From contig DDCQ01000012.1 of the NCBI GenBank assembly GCA_002334915.1, positions 1 through 17,816 of the forward strand: a stretch of 17,816 nt of DNA, given 5' to 3'. Of the stretch, positions 1 through 7,355 are shown piece after piece (the first letter of the stretch is position 1; each line of letters begins with the position of its first letter). The position numbers were made by a program, and so were the translations under genes. Below the pieces are notes generated by a model. That model was not told where the DNA came from, searched no databases, and was given only the letters and a program-made list of their open reading frames with translations. The DNA is from Porticoccaceae bacterium UBA2002. Lineage in GTDB: Bacteria; Pseudomonadota; Gammaproteobacteria; Pseudomonadales; Porticoccaceae.

Positions 1-309
1 CTGGCGGTTAATGCTGCTGATGAACTGGCAAGCAAAGGTATTGGAGTACGTGTTGTGTCCATGCCCTGTGCTGAAATTTTCTCAGCCCAGGATGCTGCTT
101 ATCGGGATTCAGTGTTAACTCCGACTATTCGCGCACGAGTGGCTGTGGAAGCTCTGCACGCCGATTACTGGTATAAATTTGTCGGTCTTGACGGCCGCGT
201 GGTAGGCATGCGCAGCTTTGGCGAGTCTGCTCCGGGCGGTGAGCTTATGAAAGAGTTTGGCTTTACCCTCGACAATGTGGTGAGCAATGTAATGGAAGCG
301 ATCGGCTAA
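1..309 (+). CDS. tkt: Transketolase, C-terminal 102 residues (5' end outside the window)
   Basis: The reading frame is open from base 1 and ends in TAA at 307-309, so only the third (C-terminal) domain of transketolase is present. Transketolase is a thiamine-diphosphate enzyme that moves two-carbon units in the non-oxidative pentose phosphate pathway and produces erythrose-4-phosphate. The visible part carries the well-conserved tail of the family: [25 protein letters not shown], the [10 protein letters not shown] segment, and [10 protein letters not shown] followed by FGFTLDNVV, all close to E. coli TktA. The stop overlaps the ATG of epd by one base (TAATG), which implies translational coupling. 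That link to epd fits the biochemistry, because epd uses the erythrose-4-phosphate. The N-terminal cofactor-binding domains cannot be checked here. Confidence 0.95.
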   Translation: MAVNAADELASKGIGVRVVSMPCAEIFSAQDAAYRDSVLTPTIRARVAVEALHADYWYKFVGLDGRVVGMRSFGESAPGGELMKEFGFTLDNVVSNVMEAIG

Positions 310-1334
310 TGATTCGTGTAGCCATTAATGGCTATGGCCGCATAGGCCGCTCAGTACTGCGGGCCCTCTATGAATCTGGGGCTCGTGACTCTGTGCAGGT
401 GGTAGCAATCAATGAACCGGCCGACAGCAAGACAATTGCCCATTTAACCCAATATGACTCCACTCATGGTAGATTTCCCGGGGTTATAGGTGTAAGTGAC
501 CACTCACTTACAGTTAATGGCGACAGCATCCAAATACTGCATAATGAGCAGCTTGAGCAACTGCCCTGGGGCGATCTTGGCATTGATCTGGTGCTGGAGT
601 GCAGCGGCAGCTTTAGCGACCGCCAGACGGCTGAACTGCATCTGGCCAGCGGAGCCAAACGAGTTTTGTTTTCCCAGCCAGCCGAACCCACAGTGGATGC
701 CACCATTGTCTATGGCATCAATCAGCATCTTTTAAATGCTGATCAGACCATTGTGTCTGCAGCCTCTTGCTCCACCAACTGCGTGGTACCAGTTATCAAA
801 GTGCTCAATGACAGATTTGGTATTGATGGTGGGGTAATAACCACCATCCACTCCGCCATGAATGACCAGCCGGTAATAGACGCCTATCACCATACCGACC
901 TGCGCAAAACCCGCGCCGCCATGCAATCTATTATCCCTGTGGACACTGGTTTGGCTCTGGGCATAGATCGCCTGCTACCAGAACTGACCGGGCGCTTTCA
1001 GGCTCAGGCCATGCGGGTGCCAACAGTCAATGTGTCTGCCATTGATCTGTCGGTTATGCTCAATACTGAGGTGGATACCAGGTCAATTAATGCCGCCCTC
1101 GAGGCTGCCGCTACTAGCGAACTTGATGGAGTTCTGGGATATACCGAAGAGCCTCTGGCCTCCTGTGACTTTAACCATGACCCACGCAGTGGCATTGTGG
1201 ATGCCAGCCAGACCAGAGTGAGCCAGAAAAAATTAGTGAAAGTGTTAATCTGGTTTGATAATGAATGGGGCTACGCCAATAGAATGCTAGACACCATGCT
1301 GTGCTGGTATCAATTGCCACCAACGCAGCACTGA
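309..1334 (+). CDS. epd: D-erythrose-4-phosphate dehydrogenase (GAPDH superfamily)
   Basis: This 341-residue protein has the GAPDH fold signature. The NAD-binding NGYGRIGR lies at residues 7-14, the catalytic ASCSTNC places the nucleophile at Cys154, and the base is probably His181. It reads as Epd rather than GapA: the histidine sits in HSAMNDQ, as in E. coli Epd HSAMHDQ, followed by [16 protein letters not shown] and [13 protein letters not shown], and the C-terminus has [14 protein letters not shown]. Length is close to E. coli Epd (about 339). Epd oxidises erythrose-4-phosphate to 4-phosphoerythronate, the first step of the DXP-dependent pyridoxal phosphate route; some homologues also act on glyceraldehyde-3-phosphate. 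The ATG overlaps the tkt stop by one base. The alternative, a glycolytic GAPDH, is less likely given the motifs and the tkt-epd-pgk-fba order. Confidence 0.93.
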   Translation: MIRVAINGYGRIGRSVLRALYESGARDSVQVVAINEPADSKTIAHLTQYDSTHGRFPGVIGVSDHSLTVNGDSIQILHNEQLEQLPWGDLGIDLVLECSGSFSDRQTAELHLASGAKRVLFSQPAEPTVDATIVYGINQHLLNADQTIVSAASCSTNCVVPVIKVLNDRFGIDGGVITTIHSAMNDQPVIDAYHHTDLRKTRAAMQSIIPVDTGLALGIDRLLPELTGRFQAQAMRVPTVNVSAIDLSVMLNTEVDTRSINAALEAAATSELDGVLGYTEEPLASCDFNHDPRSGIVDASQTRVSQKKLVKVLIWFDNEWGYANRMLDTMLCWYQLPPTQH

Positions 1335-1336
1335 TT

Positions 1337-1353
1337 ATCACTTAGTTAGTGAT
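1337..1353 (+). other. Small intercistronic hairpin between epd and pgk
   Basis: A perfect 6-bp stem (ATCACT at 1337-1342 with AGTGAT at 1348-1353) encloses a 5-base loop. It sits just after the epd stop and 23 bases before the pgk ATG. No T-run follows, so it is not an intrinsic terminator. It could be an mRNA processing or stability element separating epd from the more highly expressed pgk-fba message, but that role is inferred and a 6-bp stem can arise by chance. Confidence 0.35.
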
Positions 1354-1376
1354 CACCAATACTTAAAAGGATAACA

Positions 1377-2540
1377 ATGACTCTCAAGCTAATGACCGAT
1401 TTAGATTTAACCGGCAAGCGGGTACTGATACGCGAAGACCTGAATGTACCTATCAGAGAGGGCGTTGTTACCAGCGATACCAGAATAAAAGCTGCACTAC
1501 CCACCATAAAGCTAGCTCTGGCTGCCGGGGCCAAGGTTATTTTAATGTCTCACCTGGGTCGACCCACCGAGGGTGAATATGACCAGCAGTACAGCATGGC
1601 ACCAGTGGCCAAGCACCTGGAACAGATGTTGGGACAGCCGGTACACCTTGAGCAGAGATGGACCAATGGTATTGAGCAAAACAATGGTGCGCTGGTGATG
1701 CTGGAAAATGTTCGCTTTAATCCCGGCGAGAAAAAAAATGATGACACATTGGCCAAAGGCTATGCCAAGCTCTGTGATATTTTTGTGATGGACGCCTTTG
1801 GCACAGCACACCGCGCCCAGGCCTCCACCCATGGCGTCGCCAAATATGCGCCTATAGCCTGTGCTGGCCCGCTGCTGGCCAAAGAGCTGGATGCACTGGA
1901 AAAAGCCATAGCCGACCCGGCGGCACCAGTAGCTGCGATAGTTGGTGGCTCCAAAGTATCGACCAAATTAATGGTGCTAGAAACACTGGCTGAAAAAGTT
2001 GATCAATTAATTGTGGGTGGTGGTATTGCCAATACCTTTTTGGCGGCGGCGGGCAAGCCAGTCGGCAAGTCACTCTATGAACCAGATCTAATTACCGCTG
2101 CCCAGGCGCTGATGGCCAGGGTCAATATTCCCCTGCCCACTGATGTAGTGGTTGGTAAAGAATTTTCCGAGACTGCCGAGGCGAGAATTGTTGCTGCCGA
2201 CGAGGTCGCCGATGACGATATGATCTTTGATATAGGCCCGGACTCAGCCAGAAATCTGGCGGGGATAATCGCCTCAATGGGCACCATTATTTGGAATGGG
2301 CCAGTGGGTGTATTTGAGTTTGATCAGTTTGGTGAAGGCACCAAAGCTATTTCACTGGCCATTGCCAAAAGCTCGGGGTTCTCAATTGCCGGGGGCGGAG
2401 ATACCCTTGCTGCTGTGGATAAATATGACATCACCGATCAGGTGTCCTATATTTCAACAGGGGGCGGTGCTTTTTTAGAATATGTCGAAGGTAAAGAATT
2501 ACCCGCTGTTGCCATACTGGAGCAGCGCGCAAAAAGCTAA
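1377..2540 (+). CDS. pgk: Phosphoglycerate kinase
   Basis: This is a full-length cytoplasmic phosphoglycerate kinase of 387 residues, the same length as E. coli Pgk and collinear with it. It transfers phosphate between 1,3-bisphosphoglycerate and ADP in glycolysis, and runs in reverse in gluconeogenesis. Substrate-site motifs of the N-lobe are visible: REDLNVP at 19-25 and SHLGRP at 58-63, then MLENVRF and [12 protein letters not shown]. The C-lobe nucleotide site has GGSKVSTK at 190-197, GGGIANT at 214-220, WNGPVGVFE at 306-314 and GGGDT at 339-343. The position usually given as Ala in the RxDLNVP motif is Glu20, a conservative surface change. The start ATG follows AAAAGGATAAC, a good ribosome-binding site. 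It lies 42 bases after epd and 25 bases before fba, consistent with one operon. Confidence 0.98.
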   Translation: MTLKLMTDLDLTGKRVLIREDLNVPIREGVVTSDTRIKAALPTIKLALAAGAKVILMSHLGRPTEGEYDQQYSMAPVAKHLEQMLGQPVHLEQRWTNGIEQNNGALVMLENVRFNPGEKKNDDTLAKGYAKLCDIFVMDAFGTAHRAQASTHGVAKYAPIACAGPLLAKELDALEKAIADPAAPVAAIVGGSKVSTKLMVLETLAEKVDQLIVGGGIANTFLAAAGKPVGKSLYEPDLITAAQALMARVNIPLPTDVVVGKEFSETAEARIVAADEVADDDMIFDIGPDSARNLAGIIASMGTIIWNGPVGVFEFDQFGEGTKAISLAIAKSSGFSIAGGGDTLAAVDKYDITDQVSYISTGGGAFLEYVEGKELPAVAILEQRAKS

Positions 2541-2565
2541 AATTATTTAAGGGAAGGAAGAGACC

Positions 2566-3630
2566 ATGGCATTAATTTCATTAAGACAGTTGCTGGATCA
2601 CGCCGCGGAGCATGGCTATGGGGTGCCAGCATTTAATGTGAATAACCTGGAACAGATGCGCGCCATTATGCTGGCCGCTGAGCAGACAGACAGCCCGGTA
2701 ATAGTTCAGGCCTCGGCCGGTGCTCGCAAATATGCCGGCGCACCATTTCTGCGACACCTGATACAGGCCGCCGTAGAAGAGTGGCCAGATATCCCAGTCT
2801 GTGTACATCAGGATCATGGCACCAGCCCGGCAATCTGCCAGCGCTCTATCCAGCTTGGCTTTACCTCCGTGATGATGGATGGCTCGCTGATGGAAGATGG
2901 CAAAACTCCTTCCAGCTATGACTACAATGTTGATGTCACCCGCCGCTCAGTCGAGATGGCTCATGCCTGTGGTGTCTCTGTAGAAGGTGAGCTAGGTTGT
3001 CTGGGTTCATTAGAAACTGGCCAGGCTGGAGAAGAAGATGGGGTAGGTGCAGAAGGTATACTCAGCCATGACCAGATGCTTACTGACCCAGAAGAAGCCG
3101 CAGATTTCGTCTCCAAAACCCATGTAGATGCTCTGGCCATTGCCTGCGGCACCAGCCATGGCGCCTATAAATTTAGCCGCCCGCCCACCGGCGATATTCT
3201 TGCCATAGACCGCATCAAAGAAATTAATAAGCGCATTCCAGGCACTCATCTGGTAATGCATGGGTCTTCATCTGTCCCTCAGGAATGGTTGGCTATTATC
3301 AATCAGTACGGTGGCGAGATCCCCGAGACCTACGGCGTACCCGTCGAGCAGATTTGTGAAGGCATCAAATATGGTGTGCGTAAAATCAATATAGACACAG
3401 ACTTGCGCCTGGCTTCCACTGGCGCCATACGACGCTATATGGCGGAGAACCCAGCCGCCTTTGACCCGCGCTCCTACCTAAAAGAAACCATCAGCGCCAT
3501 GCAAGATATTGCCATGGCCCGTTATGAGGCCTTTGGCACAGCGGGCAATGCCAGCAAGATAAAAGCGGTGGGTCTGGATAGCATGACCAGCCGCTATGAT
3601 GCTGGTGAGCTGGATCCCAGGATCAACTAA
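2566..3630 (+). CDS. fba: Class II fructose-bisphosphate aldolase (Calvin-cycle/type B-like subgroup)
   Basis: This 354-residue zinc-dependent aldolase cleaves or forms fructose-1,6-bisphosphate. The active-site VHQDHG places the catalytic acid at Asp83 and a zinc ligand at His84. SVEGELG at 138-144 supplies the conserved Glu, and GTSHGAYK (His198) and MHGSSS (His232) supply the further metal ligands and phosphate-binding loop. KINIDTDLR near residue 275 is the second phosphate/substrate motif. The sequence pattern is that of the 354-residue group common in Pseudomonas and in autotroph cbb operons, rather than the 359-residue E. coli FbaA. It follows pgk by 25 bases with a GGAAGGAAGAG ribosome-binding site and is the last gene of the operon. 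No RuBisCO or phosphoribulokinase is in view, so a Calvin-cycle role is not implied. Confidence 0.97.
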   Translation: MALISLRQLLDHAAEHGYGVPAFNVNNLEQMRAIMLAAEQTDSPVIVQASAGARKYAGAPFLRHLIQAAVEEWPDIPVCVHQDHGTSPAICQRSIQLGFTSVMMDGSLMEDGKTPSSYDYNVDVTRRSVEMAHACGVSVEGELGCLGSLETGQAGEEDGVGAEGILSHDQMLTDPEEAADFVSKTHVDALAIACGTSHGAYKFSRPPTGDILAIDRIKEINKRIPGTHLVMHGSSSVPQEWLAIINQYGGEIPETYGVPVEQICEGIKYGVRKINIDTDLRLASTGAIRRYMAENPAAFDPRSYLKETISAMQDIAMARYEAFGTAGNASKIKAVGLDSMTSRYDAGELDPRIN

Positions 3631-3644
3631 TAATCGCTTTAGTG

Positions 3645-3670
3645 AAAAGGGCGCTTCGGTGCCCTTTTTT
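3645..3670 (+). terminator. Rho-independent terminator with UUCG tetraloop
   Basis: Fifteen bases after the fba stop, AAAAGGGC (3645-3652) can pair with GCCCTTTTT (3661-3668). The inner stem continues through a G-U pair and a C-G pair that closes a UUCG tetraloop at 3655-3658. Six T residues follow directly (3665-3670). This is a textbook intrinsic terminator and marks the end of tkt-epd-pgk-fba. Confidence 0.93.
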
Positions 3671-3706
3671 ATACGCGAAAAATTATTCCTTGATAATCAA
3701 CGCTGG

Positions 3707-3735
3707 CGTAGCAAATAGTCCTGACTTACTATAAT
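3707..3735 (+). promoter_or_regulatory. Putative sigma-70 promoter for the MAPEG operon
   Basis: A perfect -10 hexamer TATAAT lies at 3730-3735, in the gap between the fba terminator and the next gene. No good -35 stands at 16-18 bases upstream; a TTGATA at 3690-3695 is too far away. The start of transcription would fall near 3742, leaving a short leader before the ribosome-binding site and the ATG at 3774. It is supported by position and the exact -10 only. Confidence 0.45.
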
Positions 3736-3773
3736 TGTCGGTCAACAAACTAAAACAAGAAGAGACTTATACC

Positions 3774-4181
3774 ATGTCCATTATCTACCCAATGTTCACG
3801 CTGGTGATGCTTACCTTTGTCATTATCTTCGCTGTTGGGGCCTCAAGGCTTATCGCAGTGCGTAAGCGGCAGGTTAACCCCAAGCTGTATAAGTTAATGT
3901 CGGGCTATGAAGCGCCGGACTACGTACAGCAGTTTACCCGCAACCTGTCCAATCTTTTGGAAGTGCCAATTCTGTTTTATCTGTTGGGGGTGCTGCTGAT
4001 TGCAATGCAGATTGAGGATTCAACAATGGTTGCTATGGCTTGGGTTTTTGTTGCTCTAAGGTTTTTTCACACGGCGATTCATATTACCTATAACCACATT
4101 ATCCATCGCTTTATGGTATTTGTGGCTTCAGCGCTAACGCTGCTTGCCATGTGGATTAAATTTATCTTATTAATGGCCTAG
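3774..4181 (+). CDS. MAPEG-family membrane protein
   Basis: The protein is 135 residues with about four hydrophobic spans: near 4-24, two around 60-90, and one at the C-terminus ending in FILLMA. FTRNLSNLLEVPILFYL in the middle matches the R..RN...E.P.F core of the MAPEG superfamily (membrane-associated proteins in eicosanoid and glutathione metabolism). RFFHTAIHITYNHIIHRF resembles the following helix of bacterial MAPEG proteins. Human members are glutathione transferases or prostaglandin/leukotriene synthases; bacterial members are mostly uncharacterised. I chose the ATG at 3774 over the in-frame TTG at 3735, because the TTG would put the TATAAT -10 box inside the gene and an AAGAAGAGA ribosome-binding site precedes 3774. 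It is probably the first gene of an operon with the next three. The enzymatic activity is unknown. Confidence 0.85.
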   Translation: MSIIYPMFTLVMLTFVIIFAVGASRLIAVRKRQVNPKLYKLMSGYEAPDYVQQFTRNLSNLLEVPILFYLLGVLLIAMQIEDSTMVAMAWVFVALRFFHTAIHITYNHIIHRFMVFVASALTLLAMWIKFILLMA

Positions 4182-4209
4182 GCCCACAAACAAGTAAAAG
4201 GAGACTGCT

Positions 4210-4599
4210 ATGGCAATTGATACTCTTGCCACCTGGCATCGCATTGCTGCAGCCCGTGATGTGGCGGAGCTCGATGGATTGCTGGCCGACCAATGTGTGT
4301 TTCATTCGCCGGTGGTGCATACACCCCAGGTGGGTAAGGCTGTTACTACCCAGTATCTGGCAGCGGCTTTTCATGTGTTCTTCAATGAAACCTTTGTCTA
4401 TGTCCGTGAGCTGACCGGAGATAACCACGCCATACTAGAGTTTAAGGTTGAGATTAATGGTATTACCGTCAATGGCGTGGATATGATGACCTGGGATGAA
4501 ACCGGTCAGATCATTGATTTCAAAGTGATGGTTCGCCCACTCAAAGCAGTGAGCCTGATCCATGAAAATATGGGCAAAATGCTGGCGGCGCAAAAATAA
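4210..4599 (+). CDS. NTF2/SnoaL-like small protein
   Basis: This 129-residue protein has the pattern of the SnoaL/NTF2-like cone fold. An N-terminal helix (TLATWHRIAAARDVAELDGLLADQCVFHSPVV) is followed by alternating beta-strands and a C-terminal segment with GQIIDFKVMVRPLKAV, typical of this superfamily. Such proteins bind small hydrophobic ligands or act as isomerases, hydrolases or dehydratases. No catalytic set can be assigned with confidence, although His and Asp residues line the predicted cavity region. It has no signal peptide and should be cytoplasmic. A strong AAGGAG ribosome-binding site precedes the ATG. It starts 28 bases after the MAPEG gene and ends one base before the ATG of the hydrolase gene, so it is almost certainly co-transcribed and coupled with them. 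Confidence 0.8.
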   Translation: MAIDTLATWHRIAAARDVAELDGLLADQCVFHSPVVHTPQVGKAVTTQYLAAAFHVFFNETFVYVRELTGDNHAILEFKVEINGITVNGVDMMTWDETGQIIDFKVMVRPLKAVSLIHENMGKMLAAQK

Positions 4600-4600
4600 A

Positions 4601-5530
4601 ATGCTTGTGCGACTACTGATAGTGCTAATCACTGGGTTGGCTGGCTTGAATGTCGCAGCGGCCGAGATTGAGACCGAGACCCCTTACCTCTTCGTTTTGG
4701 GAGTAGCCCAGGATGCTGGCTACCCCCAGGCGGGCTGTTATCAGCAGCACTGTATGCCGGGATGGGCTGATCCGCGGCTGGAGAGGGGCGCCACCGCCGT
4801 GGCTCTGATCGACCCCCAGGCCAGTGCAACCTATCTGTTTGAGGCTACTCCCCAATTGCCCAGACAGCTTTACAAGCTCGAGCAGCAAGCCAAAGGCTTT
4901 GCGCTTTCCGGAGTCTTTCTCACCCATGCCCATATTGGACATTATGCGGGCCTGATGTTTTTTGGCCATGAGTCGATGGGCGCCAGTAATGTCCCTGTAT
5001 TTGCGATGCCAAGGATGATGGATTACCTGAGCACCAATGGCCCCTGGAGCCAGTTGGTTGCATATAATAATATTGCCTTGCGGCCGCTGGTCCACAACCG
5101 CACTGAAAACCTTTCAGGCCTGGGAGTGACCCCCTTTCTGGTGCCTCACCGGGATGAGTTTTCGGAAACCGTAGGCTATTCCATACAGGGCCCAAATAAA
5201 ACAGCGCTGTTTATTCCAGATATTAATAAATGGTCGGTCTGGGAAAGAGATCTTGCCGAGGTAATACAGACCGTCGACTACGCTCTGTTGGATGCAACCT
5301 TCTTTGGTGCTGGTGAATTACCTGGGCGCGATATGTCCTTGGTTCCCCATCCTCTGGTGACTGAAACCATGGCGGCTCTGGCCGCGCTGGGGCCCAAGCA
5401 GCGCAAAAAAGTCTGGTTTATTCATATGAATCACACCAACCCATTGCTGAATTCCCAGAGCCAAGAGGCGCTGCAGGTACGTGCTGCTGGCTATAATATT
5501 GCTACGGAATCAACCCGTCTCGATCTCTGA
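4601..5530 (+). CDS. Exported PqqB-like metallo-beta-lactamase-fold hydrolase
   Basis: The ATG at 4601 gives 309 residues with a signal peptide (hydrophobic core about 3-18, likely cut after AAA near 21), predicting a periplasmic protein. The upstream in-frame ATG at 4562 lies inside the preceding gene and would spoil the signal peptide. The metal motif is THAHIGH (His109, His111, His114): the HxHxDH motif of the fold with Gly113 in place of Asp. Other likely ligands are His183 (VPHRDE), Asp207 (FIPDIN) and the HMNH around 275-278. Cys46 and Cys51 form a CxxxxC near the N-terminus. From memory, the overall pattern (FVLGVAQDAGYPQAGC, NGPWSQLV, HRDEFSETVGY, DINKW) belongs to a PqqB-related group well known in Bacteroidota. 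No other pqq gene is nearby, so PQQ synthesis is not implied. The substrate is unknown. Confidence 0.85.
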   Translation: MLVRLLIVLITGLAGLNVAAAEIETETPYLFVLGVAQDAGYPQAGCYQQHCMPGWADPRLERGATAVALIDPQASATYLFEATPQLPRQLYKLEQQAKGFALSGVFLTHAHIGHYAGLMFFGHESMGASNVPVFAMPRMMDYLSTNGPWSQLVAYNNIALRPLVHNRTENLSGLGVTPFLVPHRDEFSETVGYSIQGPNKTALFIPDINKWSVWERDLAEVIQTVDYALLDATFFGAGELPGRDMSLVPHPLVTETMAALAALGPKQRKKVWFIHMNHTNPLLNSQSQEALQVRAAGYNIATESTRLDL

Positions 5531-5564
5531 TACCATTTCGATTAAACAGATATGAGCAATCATC

Positions 5565-6110
5565 ATGCATATCCCTGTTAAACCATTAAAACAATATCCA
5601 CTCTGGCTGCGGCCGTTTTTTTATAATCAGCGACGCAAATATGGCGCTGTGCTCGACCCCGGGTTGCTGTGGGGTCGAGTACCAAAGCTGTTTGCCGCTG
5701 TGGCTCTGCTCTATGGCGTTATAGATCGCAAAAAATCTCCGGTGGACCCGGTGCTGCGATCTTTGGTCACGGTGCGAGTGTCACAGATTAACTGGTGTCA
5801 TTTTTGTGTCGACATAAACTCAGCCACATTGGCTGACAGAGCCGGTTCCATGGATAAGGTGGAGCAACTTGAGCAATGGCGCGATTCTTCCCTGTTTGAT
5901 GATAAAGAGCGTGTGGCTCTGGAGTATGCAGAGGCAGTTACCTATTCCGATCAGCAGGTCAGTGGGGATCTAATGGCAAGGTTAAAACTGTTTTTTGACG
6001 ATGATATGGTGATTGAACTTACGGGACTCATTGCCTTCCAAAACCTCTCCAGCAAATTTAATGCAGCTCTCGATGTGCCAGCCCAGGGATTTTGTCAGCG
6101 CCCCGATTAG
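5565..6110 (+). CDS. Carboxymuconolactone decarboxylase / AhpD-like family protein
   Basis: This 181-residue protein matches the all-helical CMD/AhpD family. A helix with LVTVRVSQINWCHFCVDIN carries the CxxC pair Cys78 and Cys81 at the usual place. It is followed by a linker with FDDKERVALEYAEAVTYSDQQVSGDL and a last helix with VIELTGLIAFQNLSSKFNAAL, a typical family pattern. In AhpD the residue four after the second Cys is a catalytic His; here it is Asn85, so classic AhpD peroxidase-adaptor chemistry may be altered. Family members are decarboxylases, disulfide reductases or uncharacterised thiol proteins. It follows the hydrolase gene by 34 bases and appears to be the last gene of this operon. 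The ribosome-binding site is weak. Confidence 0.87.
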   Translation: MHIPVKPLKQYPLWLRPFFYNQRRKYGAVLDPGLLWGRVPKLFAAVALLYGVIDRKKSPVDPVLRSLVTVRVSQINWCHFCVDINSATLADRAGSMDKVEQLEQWRDSSLFDDKERVALEYAEAVTYSDQQVSGDLMARLKLFFDDDMVIELTGLIAFQNLSSKFNAALDVPAQGFCQRPD

Positions 6111-6192
6111 GCACCCTCAAGCCCAGCTGCTGGCTGGCCTGATAAACGGTCAGGATTGTTAGTCAAAAATGGTCTATGTTTACTGGAGGGCC

Positions 6193-6246
6193 TTTTGCCG
6201 TACTTTTGCCCTACTTATGCCCTACTCATGTTTTGCTAGGGCAAAA
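6193..6246 (+). repeat. Tandem 11-bp repeats plus inverted copy (candidate operator)
   Basis: Three direct copies of an 11-bp unit, consensus TTTTGCCCTAC, start at 6193, 6204 and 6215 with no gap between them. The first and third each differ by one base from the second. After a 10-base spacer an inverted copy lies at 6236-6246 (CTAGGGCAAAA, one mismatch), giving a perfect 10-bp inverted repeat between 6204-6213 and 6237-6246. The period is close to one helical turn, so bound proteins would stack on one face of the DNA. It lies 91 bases before the first gene of the orphan cluster, within a 226-base gap (6111-6336) in which I see no gene or clear sigma-70 promoter. An operator is the most natural reading, but no regulator can be named. 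Confidence 0.6.
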
Positions 6247-6336
6247 TTTTACTTTAACCATTTTATCGAGATTGCTTTTTGATTGAGACCGGTATCAAAA
6301 TCTAGATAGAGACCATTTAGAACACGAGGTTTCATC

Positions 6337-7014
6337 ATGGAAGATGGCCAAAAAGATATCGCGCCTGCCACTGCATCTGCCAACCCGGCGGAGGCAAAAC
6401 CTAAAAAATGGTGGCAGTGGGTATTAGTATATCCCACCTTTGTTATTGCCCTTGTTGGTGCTGTGCCAACATTTAAAGAACTCTATGATTCCAAAGCCCG
6501 CGACGTAGATTTTGGCACTTCGAAGATTGCCGAAATGCGCAATGAAATGTGGCGTAAAAATATGACCTGCGGCATGGCGCCCATGGACCCATTAATTAAT
6601 GACTTTAATGTGGCGGTTGACGCCACCATTTGTAAATCTGGCGACGTCCTGATTAGAGTGACTACTCCGGCGAAAAAACAGTTCTTTGAATGGGTATCTA
6701 TCGATGCCATATTCTCTGCCAATGTTTCTAATACGGCTGATATCAATTTATTTGCTGGCCTAGTTAGCAGCGCCATCGCTGATAGCTATACCGGAGCTGG
6801 CGACTGGGCCGAGGCTGGCTCTGATTCTGAACCTGCCTCCCAGCCAGAGATTATCGCCCAGTACTATGGTCCGGTAGTCCTCTGTCAGCATTGGATTAAC
6901 AATGCGTTGTTTGTCCGTCGGATCTCCTATCCTCAGCAGGGCTGTTTCGATGAAACCATAAATACCTTTACAGGCCAGGTCGTCAATGTGGCTCCGGCAC
7001 CCTGTTATTGCTAA
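6337..7014 (+). CDS. Unknown single-pass membrane protein with six extracytoplasmic cysteines
   Basis: I do not recognise this 225-residue protein. A charged, Ala/Pro-rich N-terminus ends in KPKK and is followed by one strong membrane span, WWQWVLVYPTFVIALVGAVP, at about 25-44. The positive charges before the span predict N-terminus inside, so the remaining ~180 residues are likely periplasmic. That part holds six cysteines (78, 99, 183, 203, 223, 225), consistent with disulfides, and ends in PCYC. An acidic, low-complexity stretch lies at about 152-170 between two halves. GAGG seven to ten bases before the ATG is an acceptable ribosome-binding site. It is the first gene after the 11-bp repeats and is followed 13 bases later by a secreted proline-rich peptide gene, so the two probably form a pair. 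Coding is supported by the clean frame, the start signals and the membrane topology. Confidence 0.72.
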   Translation: MEDGQKDIAPATASANPAEAKPKKWWQWVLVYPTFVIALVGAVPTFKELYDSKARDVDFGTSKIAEMRNEMWRKNMTCGMAPMDPLINDFNVAVDATICKSGDVLIRVTTPAKKQFFEWVSIDAIFSANVSNTADINLFAGLVSSAIADSYTGAGDWAEAGSDSEPASQPEIIAQYYGPVVLCQHWINNALFVRRISYPQQGCFDETINTFTGQVVNVAPAPCYC

Positions 7015-7027
7015 TGGAGATGTACCA

Positions 7028-7300
7028 ATGCAAATAAAACGTAGCTTACTCGCAGTTGCTGTTATCTGTAGTGCCCTGTTTTTGTCCTCTAATATCTGGG
7101 CGCAGAACCAGCAGGAAGAAACTAAAAAACCACAGTTGATGGTGCCCATGGCGCCTGCAATTCCAGAGCACAGGCCTGAGGAACCAGCCCAGCCTGGAGC
7201 CTTGGCTCAGCCATCTCAAGTAATACCTCCCCCTGTGAAAAAAATACAGGTGCCGGAGTACAAAAAAGCAAAAAAGGAGCAGCCGCAAAATCCCCAATAA
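7028..7300 (+). CDS. Small secreted proline-rich protein
   Basis: The ATG at 7028, preceded by a TGGAGATG ribosome-binding site, gives 90 residues; a longer upstream start would overlap the previous gene and hide the signal peptide. MQIKR followed by a hydrophobic core (LLAVAVICSALFL) and a likely cut after NIWA near residue 26 is a clear Sec signal peptide. The mature part of about 64 residues is rich in Pro, Gln, Glu and Lys, with PVKKIQVPEYKKAKKEQPQ at the end. It has no cysteine and looks intrinsically disordered. Such proline-rich periplasmic peptides can span the cell wall or act as partners of membrane proteins. The 13-base spacing to the preceding membrane protein gene suggests they work together, but I cannot name a family. 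Confidence 0.68.
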   Translation: MQIKRSLLAVAVICSALFLSSNIWAQNQQEETKKPQLMVPMAPAIPEHRPEEPAQPGALAQPSQVIPPPVKKIQVPEYKKAKKEQPQNPQ

Positions 7301-7355
7301 ACAGCACAGTCTCAATATCGGAATCCCGAATTAATTAAATCAAGGAGCACTAAAA

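Noticed and set aside
309..1334. Glycolytic GAPDH (gapA)
   Set aside because: HSAMNDQ and [10 protein letters not shown] match Epd and not GapA, and the tkt-epd-pgk-fba order agrees.
3735..3773. TTG start extending the MAPEG protein by 13 residues
   Set aside because: The extension would start at the last base of the TATAAT -10 box, has no ribosome-binding site, and is highly charged before a membrane protein start.
4625..5095. 156-codon minus-strand frame opposite the PqqB-like gene
   Set aside because: Antisense to a gene with an intact signal peptide and metal motifs; no ribosome-binding site or family pattern.
4601..5530. Genuine PQQ-biosynthesis gene pqqB
   Set aside because: The protein has a Sec signal peptide and a different HxHxGH motif, and no pqqA, C, D or E is nearby.
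6122..6140. Terminator after the CMD gene
   Set aside because: CCAGC and GCTGG form a 5-bp stem with a 5-base loop, but no T-run follows.
6193..6246. CRISPR array or iteron origin
   Set aside because: Units are 11 bp with no spacers, only three direct copies, and no cas or rep gene nearby; an operator fits better.
6247..6336. Sigma-70 promoter for the orphan cluster
   Set aside because: A TTGATT is present near 6280, but no acceptable -10 lies 16-18 bases downstream, so I do not call one.
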